In this document: piece after piece, positions 54,639 to 64,000 of the stretch
How the letters are laid out: every line of letters starts with the position of its first letter
Numbering within the stretch: the stretch's first letter is position 1
Assembly (NCBI GenBank): GCA_022496185.1
Contig: WTXG01000028.1
Coordinates: 62,001-126,000 of the forward strand
Source: Multifurca ochricompacta
Taxonomy: Eukaryota; Basidiomycota; Agaricomycetes; Russulales; Russulaceae
Reading direction: 5' to 3'
DNA: 64,000 nt
Translations under genes and position numbers: made by a program
Notes under the pieces: generated by a model
Database searches by the model: none
What the model was told of the DNA's origin: nothing
Seen by the model: only the letters and a program-made list of their open reading frames with translations

Positions 54639-56429
54639 CTAGAAACGACTCGTACCGTCATCATCCTGCACCAGGTCCAGATAATTGTCGGCTACATTAT
54701 GATCATCCAATGTGTAATTCTCCTTGTCTGAGTCTTGTGGACACTGGTGGGTGCGGAGAAATCCATACGGGCCACGCTGGCCACAAAGGCGGCACACGTC
54801 ATGGATTGGACAGTCCAGCTCCCGATGTCCGGAGTTGTGGCGGAGGCACTTGCCGCACCATCCCGACGGATTGACGATCGTTGGGGCGACCCCCACATGG
54901 CGGAAGATACAGAACTGGCTCCAGTGGAGGTTGCTGCGACAGTGCTGGCACCACTTGTGATTGAGGGGACAGTTCCAGCTGATAAGGTACTTACTGTCGC
55001 ACCGCCAGCATGTTTCTCCCCAAGGGTTCTCATGCATATGTGGCATTTCAAACCGGTTCGGTATCAGCCTCGGGGCAGCCCCTAACAATCGTGGGGGAAG
55101 GGGTCGTGCATACATGTCGGCGTACTGTTCAGTGATAGTCTGATATGCGTCCCCTATCTCCAGCCTTTTCCTGATTTCCACCAACTCCTGCTCCACTTGG
55201 AACATCCCGTTAGTCAGCCTTGCCATCATTTTTGCATGCTCCTTGTATTGTTTGTTGAGCGTCGTGCGCAATGTTAGATTCTTCCGCAGTCTCATCACCT
55301 CAGCTTTGAGATGCAGAAGGCACATATCATTCAATACTTCATCGATTGCAAAGGCGCGGGAGTCCTCGGCAGCCAAGTGTCCGAGCTGCTCATCAGTCAT
55401 CATGTGGTGAAGACGTCCTGTATACCTTTCTTCTAAATAGACTGGGGCCCCATAGACAGGGCTGTCTTTCTTCATACACCCAGCTACATCCATTCCTCCA
55501 TTGGTGTAGAATATGTATTTGGCAATGGCAGTCGTTCCGTCAGCCATTGTTACGAACCCCGTCTCTCCCAGTCTTTTTCTTCTTACCCAATGACAACCCT
55601 CCCTGCCGCCTACCCTTCACTATCAGATTACGTCTCCATCGTGGGATCCATCACGTGCCTTGCTCCCTTCCCCGTGACGGTCTTTGTCTCTGTTTGTGTT
55701 ACTGTACAACTGTTTGACTCGCCATTGCTTATCTCTTATCCCTTATCTCTATGACCGGACACTTACTTAATTCCCTATCAGAAGCGCGGCTCTACGCCCT
55801 CCGCTTTCGTATATTCGGGCCCACATGACTCTGTCGTATCTTATCTTTAGACGCTCATTCGATTACGTATATAAGTCCACTGTAGCTACCTTGTAGACCT
55901 CAGACTCGACTTATTGAATACATCGGTGCTTGTCTTCTGGACTCCCCTTTGTCTCTTGAAGATCACTAGTCTCAGTGCTTCTGGCACTTTCCGCTCACCA
56001 TCGTCTTAGAGTACAGCCTCTTTGACTTTGACTCGTCACACCTAACTCCAAGGGGTCCAATTGATCCCTTATCTGAATCCATAGACCGCGCTGTCACACA
56101 AGTCGTGTGGAACGTCCCGCACCGGGCGTAACAGCCATGGTAATTTCGAGGGGGAAATAGGTCGAAGAGTTGGGGTTGTTGGCAAAAAAGGGGAATTCTG
56201 GTACTTCGTCATCCAACTCCATACCCAACAGGTCATTTGGGTGCAGTTCTTCACTGTGTTCGAAGTCGTTGTTCGGGTTCAGGGACTGGTTCTTGACCCG
56301 GGCCTCAGCAGCTTCATAGTCAATAGGAGAGGAGGGACGTGTGGAGGGATGAGCGGAAGGGAAGCTCTCAACCACTACGGTGGTGGCAGTGAAGGCATCG
56401 ATGGCAGCGTTGGCAGCGACAAAAGACAT
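54639..56429 (-). CDS. G3 third ORF: coiled-coil, Cys-rich protein (399 aa), split by a solo LTR
   Basis: From ATG 56,429 to TAG 54,639, excluding the solo LTR and one GCCAT copy, the frame is 1200 nt and uninterrupted. The N-terminus is acidic and disordered (SPIDYEAAEARVKNQ). A globular part has MADGTTAIAKYIFYTNGG and LEERYTGRLHHMMTDEQLG. A coiled coil follows (about residues 190-250). The last about 110 residues have clustered Cys/His: CWRCD..WNCPLNHKWCQHC, GWCGKCLRHNSGHRELDCP and HDVCRLCG, resembling three or four zinc-binding knuckles. The G1 copy is homologous. It lies where env would be in a retrovirus but lacks membrane segments; RNA binding or chaperoning is a guess from the Cys/His motifs. 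Confidence 0.72.
55548..56133 (+). mobile_element. solo LTR inside the G3 third ORF (586 bp), TSD GCCAT
   Basis: It begins TGTTACGAACCCC and ends CGGGCGTAACA, in the orientation opposite to G3. GCCAT lies at 55,543-55,547 and 56,134-56,138. Same LTR family as G1 and G4, with a TATATAAGTCC box near 55,868. Confidence 0.9.
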
Positions 56430-56646
56430 GATAGACTGGGTGGTGTTAGGATGTTGCTGAGAGAGCATGTACTGGGGAAATCGATGGGGTCTCAGGGCAT
56501 TTCTTTTAAGCTCTCCCAGGCACTTCTGGATGCCGAATGTGGAACTCCGAGATAAGGGCCGGAGCAAAGATATCCCTGGCTGGTTCCCACGAATTGTCAG
56601 AGTCTGGGAATCCCTTCCACTTGATTAGGTAGTACAGTTTGCACCC

Positions 56647-59600
56647 TCAGCCTTGTCGCTTGGAGTCTAGAATGCGCTCCACTTCCCATTCTTCTTCGCC
56701 ATCAATAAGGTCAGGCAGGGGTCTTGGGAAGTTCTCTCCATGAATGGAGGTTTCTTTGTAAGGGGTCAGAAGCTTGGCATGGAAGACTGGGTGGATCTTC
56801 CATTTCAGCGGCAACTGCAGTTCATAAGATACATCTGACAACTTCCTTGTGATCTGGAAGGGTCTGTGACGTCAGGGCGCTAGTTTGGCCGAGGGGTGTG
56901 ACGTGTGAATGTTCCTGCCCTCGAGCCATACCCAGTCATTGGTCTGATAAGGTGTGAATGTGCTTGGCTGTGCTGCCAGAAGCTGTTGCGCCTTTACCAG
57001 ATTTTCTTTGGCTGATTGCCACAGTTCTTCCCATTGGCTTATCTGTTCGGTTACTGACGGGACGTTGATGGGCTTATCAGTCCATGTGGTGCATGGAGTC
57101 CAACCCATGATAAGGGAGAAGGGGGTGGCTTTTGTTGTTCCATTGGGCCATGAGTTATGAGCAAATTCTGCGGTCAACAGCCATTCTGCCCAGTCGTCTT
57201 GCCTGCCATTGCACCAAAACCGGAGATACTGTTCCAACCATTGGTTTGTCCGCTCGGACTGTCTGTCTGTTTGTGGATGGTATGCTGTTGAGATGTTCTG
57301 TGTGATGTCCAACGTTTTGCATAGGGCCCTCACAAACGCTGATGTAAAACGGGTATCTCAGTCGGAGATGATCTTTTTAGGGAGTCCATAATGACAGTAT
57401 ACATGGTCCAGGTATAGTTTTGCCACTCCTTCGGCTGTGATAGTTTCGTTACAGGGAATGAAGAGGGCCGCTTTGGAGCAATCATGGTCTGTGATTGTAA
57501 GGATAGTGTCAAAGCCTTGTGACTTGGGCAGCTTGACAATGAAGTCCATGGCGATGGTCTGGAAAGGAGTCAATGTAGTGGGGGTAATGGGATGCATTGG
57601 TGGGACTTTCAGGTGCGTGTTCACTTTGTTTGCTTGACATGATGCACATCCTTGTACATAGCTCTCAATGTCCTTCTTCATATTAGGCCACCAATAGTCT
57701 CTCTTGGCCAGGGCATAGGTGTTGGCGATGCCTGGATGGCCAGCAGAGGGAAGGTCATGGTGAAAATGGATCACCCCCCTCTTAATGTTGTCACCACCGG
57801 TGACAACGAGTCGATCCCCATCTTTCCACCAAAGACCATTGATTTTCTTCAAATTGTGAGCGTCGGCCCATGAAAGGCACAGGTCTTGGTTCATGTTTTG
57901 GGAAACTTGTGCCCAAAGGTCCATGTCATGGAGACTGATGATGGCCGCCTTGGCAAATACCTCCTCTGGGAGGACAGTGATGTCGTTACTGTCGTCCTCC
58001 CCTGTATGCATGTCTGGTCTGCGCAACAATGCATCTGCTCTAGTGTTCTGACTCCCAGCAATGTGTTTCAATGTGAAGTTATATTCTTCTAACTCCAAGA
58101 CCTCTCGTGCCACACGTCAACTGATTTTATGGGGTTCTTTCCAGTATAATAGGTTGGAATGATCAGTGTGGATGATGGTCTTGTGAGGGGTTCCTGCCAG
58201 GTAGGGTCACCAGTGTTGCAATGCCTTGACTATGGCTAAGAGCTCCCTGTCCCAGATGTTGTAATTCCTTTCAGCTGGGGAGAAGGTTTCGGAGTAGTAT
58301 GCCACAGGGTGAAGCACTTGTGCGGCATCTCTCTGGTATAACACTGCCCCGTTCGCAAAGTGCGAGGCATCCACTTCTACTTCAAAGGGGTGGCCTAGAT
58401 CTGGTTGGATGAGTACTGGTTCTGAGCCGACAAGGTCCCTAATCTGTTCAAACGCCTGCTGCTGTGCGGCATCCCAACGCCATGGTACATCCTTTTTCAG
58501 CAGATCGTTCATTGGTCGTGCTATGCCCGAAAATCCCTTGACGAACCGTTGGTAAAAGTTACAGAATCTGATGAATGATCGGACATCCTTGACGCAGGTC
58601 GGCACAGGCCATTCCCGGATTCCTTGTACTTTAACAGGATCCATGCGTACTTGTCCTCCCTCCAAAATAACTCCAAGGTACTCTACGCTCTGTTGTTCGA
58701 AGGAGCATTTGGCGGGTTTGAGATATAGATCATGTTCGTGCAATATGTCCAACACCTGATGCACACAACGTCGGTGATGGTTCAAGTTATCTGGGGTGGC
58801 TACTAAGATGTCATCCATATAGACCACTACTTCTCCCGTGAGAATGAGATCGCAGAAGATGTGGTTCATCATAGACTGGAATGTCACCGGCGAGTTCGTG
58901 AGACCAAAGAACATGACATTGGGTTCGAACAACCCTTGATTTGTCTTGAACGCCGCCTTACACTGGTCACCTTCCTTGATTCTGACATTGTTGTAACCCC
59001 ATCGCACGTCCATCTTTGAGAAGAGGGACTTATCCCTCATAGTGTCAATGAGCTCAGAGATGAGCGGCAGGGGGTAGGCATTTTTCACGGTGTACGCATT
59101 GATTCGCCGGTAATCCTGAACCGGTCGCAGCTTGCCATCCTTCTTTTGATGAAGAAGAAGGGCAAGGCATACTGCGACTTGGATGGGCGAATGTATCCTT
59201 TTGCCAAATGTTCTTCAAGGAATTCCGTTAGTGCCACCTGCTCAGACTGGGACAGCGGATAGATTTTGCAATCTATTGCTGTTGGCGTATCAGGGAGTAG
59301 GTCTATGGTGTGGTCCCATGGTCTGGAGGGTGGAAAACGCTGGGATTCTTCTTCAGAGAACACCTTCCAATGCCGATGGTAGGTGCTCGGCACGATATCA
59401 CTGAATGTTTTTTCTGTCTGCCCTTGTACTGCTTTTTGGGCTAGCTCTGATGCTTTGGTGGCATAACAACAACCTGGATCTTCTTCTTCTGTACTTGTGG
59501 CTTTTATTGTCGGATGTCTGACTGCATAATCATATCCTATTGACGTAATGATGGTGGGGTATGATTCTTTATCCATTGTCGCATCAGCCCAATTGATCTT

Positions 59601-59990
59601 GGGTTCGAATGCGGCGAGCCACAGGTACCCCAGAATAAGATCTTCATCTCCTAGATCCGTGACTAGGAAACGAATGTTCTTCATCGCTTCTCCAACCTGG
59701 ACCTTCAGATCCGTGTAGTGAGTGATCTTTCCAGCGCGATTGGCTGTCCCGTCAATATTCCAAATGTTCTTTTCCTGGGGAAGTGCCAGCCGTCCCAAAC
59801 CCATTGTCCTGATTAACCATGGGTGAATAAAGTTGTCCGTGGCTCCGGAGTCCACCAGAATGTCTCGATCAGCCGTCCTCTGTGTAGTTTCAAAATGGAC
59901 TGGTATTTTCAATGATTTGAATCAACTAGCATACACAGAGGTAACATGGAGTGCTCGTGCCCAGGCCAATGGGTTTGAGCCTAACAAAAA
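56647..59990 (-). pseudogene. G3 pol (PR-RT-RNaseH-IN-chromodomain), decayed
   Basis: The protease motif DILVDSGATDNFIHP is near 59,870. RT has [17 protein letters not shown] and [13 protein letters not shown] (about 59,020-58,800), continuing through RNase H (FEVEVDASHFANGAVLYQ, WDRELLAIVKALQHW) to 58,207. A TGA at 58,117-58,119 and a stop after LQHW interrupt it. Integrase runs from HHDLPSAGHPGIANTY (about 57,770) through TMDFIVKLP-like MDFIVKLPKSQGF, a stop near 57,357, then QSERTNQWLEQYLRFW (about 57,250). The chromodomain end ([18 protein letters not shown]) is near 56,660-56,590. Overall better preserved than G1. Confidence 0.85.
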
Positions 59991-61234
59991 TCCTTCTTTG
60001 CAAACGCCTTTTCTACTAGTATGGCGCGCACTTCCTCACTCTCCTTCATCATGTTAGCCCATATATCCTGAGCTTTTTCTTCTTTCGACCGCTTATCCAC
60101 AACAGGAGGGTTATTCTGAATGGGATGTTCTGGCACTACGGTGGCAGCGGCGACTCGTACTCCCTTCTTGGGGCAGTCTCGGGACATGTGTCCCAGTGCT
60201 CTGCAACGGAAGCAGCACCCTTCCTTCATTAGAGTCTGCCGCTCTTCTTCCGTAAGTGCTGCTCGAGCTTGGGCCCGATCCGCGGAGGTATCCATAGCGT
60301 TTGGATCCCACTGGCCATGCTGGGCAGGCTTTACTCCAAACGCTGCCTTCCACTGGTCTTGGGTCTTTCCTTTCTTGGTGTCAACTCCAAACCTTGTCTG
60401 GAAGTCGAGGTAGTCTTGTTGCTGCCTTCGAGCAGCATCGACCCAAGTGTCCCAGTCATGAGGATGGTGAAATTGGATAATGTTTTTGACTAGGGGGTTG
60501 GGTAATCCTTGCGAAAAGAGGTCTAGTGTTGCCTCTTCGTTGGTGTCATAGCCGGCCCTATTGGCTAAGCTTCTGAACTTGGCCACGTAGGCATCAAGTT
60601 CTCCTTTTTCCATTCTGAGGGACTTGAGTTCCCGGGCTGCCTTTTGTTTGGCCTGCCCATCTGTAAAGGCGTCTTTGAACCTTTCGGCTATGGTCTCCCA
60701 AAGACCTTCGCTTGTAGTTCGGCACCCACTTTCAACCTGCTCATTCAGCCACTCCAATTGTTCCATCGTCCAGTCATCCACTGCATCCCCTCGGATTAGG
60801 GAAAGAAACAGATTGGCACATTGAAATGGGTTGACAATCTGTGGGACATCATGATTGAAGTTCTTGAACGTTGTGAACTCCAGCATGAATTTGTTGCTTT
60901 GTGAACGGTCCCCAGTAAATGTTTGGGCCAACACTCCGGACAGACATCCAGAAGGGGGGGGATGTTTGGTGGTGCCACAGGGGCTGGTGGGGTGGGGTCT
61001 GGAAGTTGGGCCACGATGGTAGACATGGGTGGATGAGGTAGGGTGATGGTTTCTGTCGATTGTATCGATATCTGGGGGGTTGTCAAAGCAGGGGCTCTGA
61101 ACGTGACAACCGCAGGTGCAACCGGAAACATAGTTGCTGCTAATGCCGGTGCTTCTTCTTCACTCGGTTCTTCTACGTACTCCTCTGGTTCGGAGTCCGT
61201 GACAATGGCTGGGGGATTTTCTCTCCATGGGCCT
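59981..61234 (-). pseudogene. G3 gag, 5' end cut off by G4
   Basis: A 317-codon open segment (60,934-59,981) carries the capsid (TFTGDRSQSNKFMLEF..LFSQGLPNPLV) and an intact CCHC zinc knuckle CFRCRALGHMSRDC near 60,195, ending KKDFC-stop. Upstream, the N-terminal part reads to GPWRENP at 61,210-61,234 with a frameshift near 60,950. The first about 85 codons and the 5' LTR are displaced by the G4 insertion. Confidence 0.85.
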
Positions 61235-61812
61235 TGTTACGAACTCCGTCTTTGCCTGTCTTTTTCCTTCTACCCAACGACAACCCTTCCCTGTTGCCCA
61301 CACTTCATTACCAGATCACGTCTCCATCGTGGGACCCGTCACATGCTCTTCGTCCATCCCCGTGACTCACTTGTTTGTTTCTGTTTACCTACCTGTTTCC
61401 TTGCTTATCGTTTATCTCCTTATCATACGACCGGACATTTACTTAATCCCCTATCAGTAGAAGCCAGGCTTTACGCCCTCCGCTTTCAGATATTTGGGCC
61501 CACTTGACTCCGTTTCCTTATCTCGTAGACGCCCATCGCCTTACGTATATAAGTCCGCTATAGCTACTCTGTAGACCTTAGACTCGACTTATTGAATACA
61601 TCGGTGCTAGTCTTCTGGACTCTCCCTAGATTCTTGAACGTCTTCTCGTCTCAGTGCTTCTGGCACTTTCCGCTTACCATCGTCTTAGAGTGCAGCCTCT
61701 TTGACTTTGACTCGTCACCTTTTGCTCCAAGAGATCTTATTGGTCTCTTACCTGAACCTCCGTACCGCGCTGTCACACAAGTCGTGTGGAACGTCCCGCA
61801 CCGGACGTAACA
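61235..61812 (+). repeat. G4 5' LTR (578 bp)
   Basis: TGTTACGAACTCCGTC to CACCGGACGTAACA, with TATATAAGTCCGC near 61,546. The leader TCAAGTCGAGTCTCTCATCG directly follows, as in G1. Confidence 0.9.
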
Positions 61813-61831
61813 TCAAGTCGAGTCTCTCATC

Positions 61832-63334
61832 GTGGCTTCCAGCCGCAGTCAGACCCTCTTTAAAGAAGAACCCATCGAACGAAGGGACGAGCCTGACCTT
61901 TCACAACAAGTACTTGGCTCTGCCACCTGGAAAGATTTTGAGTCTGAGTTTGGATACTACGTCTATCACGACGGAAGATACCAACCGGTAGAATACGACA
62001 ACGAGAAACGAGTTTGGTACCGTATCCGATACTCGGACAGCCGACACTCGTGGGTTACTACAGGACCCGCTCCACCTGAATTTGGATTAGGACCGTGGAG
62101 AGAAAATCCCCCGGCCATTGTTACAGACTCTGAGCCAGAAGAGTACGTGGAAGAACACAGTGAAGAAGCACTGGTATTAGCGTCGACTACAACCCCAGTT
62201 GCACCAGCAGTTGTCACGTCCAGAGCCCCTGCTTTGACAACTCCCCAGATTTCGATACAGTCTACCGACACCGTCACCCCATTTTACCAAAATATGTCTA
62301 CTATCGCCGCTCAGCTCCCGGACCCAGTACCCCCTCCCCTCCACCAGCCATAGCACCACCCAACATTCCCCCGCCATCGGGGCGACTGTCAGGAGTACTG
62401 CCCCAAACGTTTACTGGAGATCGGTCGCAAAGCAAGAAGTTCATGTTGGAGTTCACGACCTTCAAGAACTTCAACCATGATGTCCCCCAGATCATCAATC
62501 CTTTCCAACGCGCGAACCTTTTCCTCTCCCTGATCCGAGGGGAGGCGGTAGATGACTGGACCATGGAGCAGCTGGAGTGGCTGAACGAACAAGTTGAGAG
62601 TGGTCATCGTACCACTAGCGAGGGCCTATGGGAAACCGTCGCCCAGAGGTTCAAGGATGCATTCACGGATGGGCAAGCCAAGCAGAAGGCTGCTCGAGAA
62701 CTCAAGTCCCTTAGAATGGAGAAGGGAGAGCTCGACACTTATGTCGCGAAGTTCAGAAACCTGGCCAACAGGGCCGGCTATGACACCGATGAAGAGGCCA
62801 CACTGGACCTCTTCTCCCAGGGGTTACCCAACCCACTGGTCAAGAACATCATCCAGTTTCACCATCCCAATGACTGGGATACATGGGTTGATGCTGCTCG
62901 ACGACAGCAGCAAGATTACCTCGATTTCCAGACGCGTTTTGGAGTCGATACGAAGAAGGGGAAAACCCGCGACCAGTGGAAGGCCGCCTTCGGGGTCAAA
63001 CCCGCGCATACCAGTCAGAGGGATCCAAATGCCATGGATACCTCCGCTGACAGAACCAGAGCCGGGTGGCACTCACAGAAGACGAAAGGCAGACGTTGAT
63101 GAAAGAAGGAAGATGCTTTCGCTGCAAGGCGCAAGGGCACATGTCCAGAGAATGCCCGAAGAAGGGGGCGCGAGCGGCGGAAGCTGTGGTCAAACCAGTC
63201 CAAAACAATCCACCGACCGTCGACAAAAGACAAAAGAAGAAAAGCGCAGGACATATGGGCAAATATGATGAAAGAAAGTGAGGAAGTGCGAGCCATCCTA
63301 GTAGAAAAAGCATTCGCGAAAAAGGATTTTTGAT
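61832..63334 (+). pseudogene. G4 gag, frameshifted
   Basis: The first part (from about 61,832, SSRSQTLFKEEP) is open for 173 codons and gives the N-terminal region that is broken in G1. The frame is lost near 62,335. The capsid from about 62,400 is open to about 63,065 (TFTGDRSQSKKF, LDLFSQGLPNPLV). A further shift near 63,062 precedes the zinc knuckle CFRCKAQGHMSREC (63,118-63,160). It ends with KKDF-stop near 63,332. Confidence 0.85.
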
Positions 63335-64000
63335 CGGCTCAACCCCATCGGCCTGGGCACGAGCATTACATGTAACCTCTGTGTACACTAGTCGCTTCAA
63401 ATCATTGAAAATACCAGTACATTTCGAGACCACACAGAGAACGGCCGACCGTGACATCCTGGTTGACTCAGGAGCCACCGACAACTTCATCAGCCCGTGG
63501 ATGGTGAGGACTATGGGACTAGGAATGCTGGCACTCCCCAGGAGAAGAATATCTGGAATATTGACGGAACTGCCAATCGGGCAGGGAAAATTACACATTA
63601 CACCGACCTAAACGTCCAAGTAGGGGAGCAGACAAAAACGATACGCTTCCTAGTCACCAACCTAGGCGGAGAAGATTTGGTTCTGGGATATCCCTGGCTC
63701 GCCGCATTTGAACCTAAAATCAATTGGAGCGACGCAACGATGAGCAAGGACTCCTATCCCGTGCTTATCACATCTATGGGCTATGACTACACAGCCCGGC
63801 ACACTGTAGCAATGGTAACGACAGAGAAGGATCCGGGCTACTGTTTCGTCACCAAAGCATCAGAGCTCGTGCAGAAGGCGATAGAAGGACAGATGGAAAA
63901 GACATTCGAAGAAGTAGTGCCTGCGGAATACCATAGACACTGGAAGGTATTCTCAGAAGAGGAATCGCAGCGCTTTCCTCCTGCGCGACCATGGGATCAC
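63330..64000 (+). pseudogene. G4 pol start (protease), partial
   Basis: The frame opens at the gag end (LIGSTPSAWARALHV), carries DILVDSGATDNFISP near 63,455 and shifts near 63,538. Protease-linker sequence ([32 protein letters not shown]) continues to the window edge, before RT. Confidence 0.82.

Larger units (their letters stand above)
45231..61234 (-). mobile_element. Ty3/gypsy chromovirus G3, with multiple nested insertions
   Basis: The minus-strand order is gag (61,234-59,981), pol, third ORF, polypurine tract, 3' LTR. The 3' LTR is split: its last 20 nt are at 45,231-45,250 (reverse complement of a CGGACGTAACA-type end), and the remainder resumes at 54,045 and runs to 54,607. Between them sit a solo LTR and everything nested in it. 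The left part of gag and the 5' LTR are displaced beyond the window by insertion of G4 at 61,235. The outer flank CCAGA would be the target duplication to look for. Confidence 0.82.
61235..64000 (+). mobile_element. Ty3/gypsy chromovirus G4, 5' part, runs off the window
   Basis: A 5' LTR followed by gag and the beginning of pol in plus orientation, inserted in the gag of G3. The predicted target duplication is GGCCT (61,230-61,234); the second copy lies beyond the window. Confidence 0.85.

Overview
The window looks like transposon-rich nuclear DNA from a mushroom-forming basidiomycete (Agaricomycetes). The evidence is introns of about 50-70 nt with GT..AG ends and CTNAN branch sites, chromodomain Ty3/gypsy elements, a TPR-CHAT gene, basidiomycete-type Crinkler (CRN-like) genes, and fungal hAT and LINE elements. 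No bacterial features were seen. All calls come from reading the sequence; no database search was possible.

Host genes lie in two islands. Island 1 (1-22.8 kb) starts with the C-terminal coiled-coil part of an SMC5-like gene (-) that is cut at about 0.88-0.95 kb. A segment carrying a small unknown gene ('gene B') and a CRN-like P-loop NTPase/nuclease gene ('CRN-A') then occurs twice in inverted orientation (0.95-4.77 kb and 19.23-15.62 kb), and a third 5' fragment of CRN-A lies at 14.97-15.21 kb. Between the copies are a ten-exon penta-EF-hand calcium-binding gene (5.9-7.5 kb), a decayed gypsy gag, two tandem duplications, an MFS transporter (-), several solo LTRs and a 5'-truncated LINE. A canonical CRN gene (ubiquitin-like header, P-loop NTPase, restriction-endonuclease-like C-terminus) starts at 19,842 and has had its C-terminus replaced by a solo LTR.

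Island 2 (36.5-42.5 kb) has a second MFS gene (-) of the same subfamily, divergently paired with an intact 1083-residue TPR-CHAT protease-like gene (+). A tRNA-derived SINE-like unit lies beside it.

The rest is nested mobile DNA. Gypsy copy G1 (22.8-30.3 kb, +) has gag, pol with chromodomain, and an extra 3' ORF encoding a coiled-coil plus Cys-rich protein. It is followed by a LINE (30.3-35.5 kb) split by a solo LTR. From 42.7 kb come a foldback element, a copia-like LTR carrying a hAT MITE, and gypsy copy G3 (-), which starts at 45,231. A solo LTR lies inside the LTR of G3; inside that is a 7.5-kb hAT element with an 8-bp target duplication; inside that are another solo LTR and a higher-order minisatellite. 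G3 also has a solo LTR in its extra ORF, and its gag is split by gypsy copy G4 (+), which runs off the right edge.

Most element ORFs carry frameshifts and stops, many of them explicable as CGA-to-TGA changes. The strongest leads are the CRN cluster and its rearrangements, the LTR-altered CRN C-terminus, the conserved third ORF of the gypsy elements, and the multi-level nest around the hAT element.
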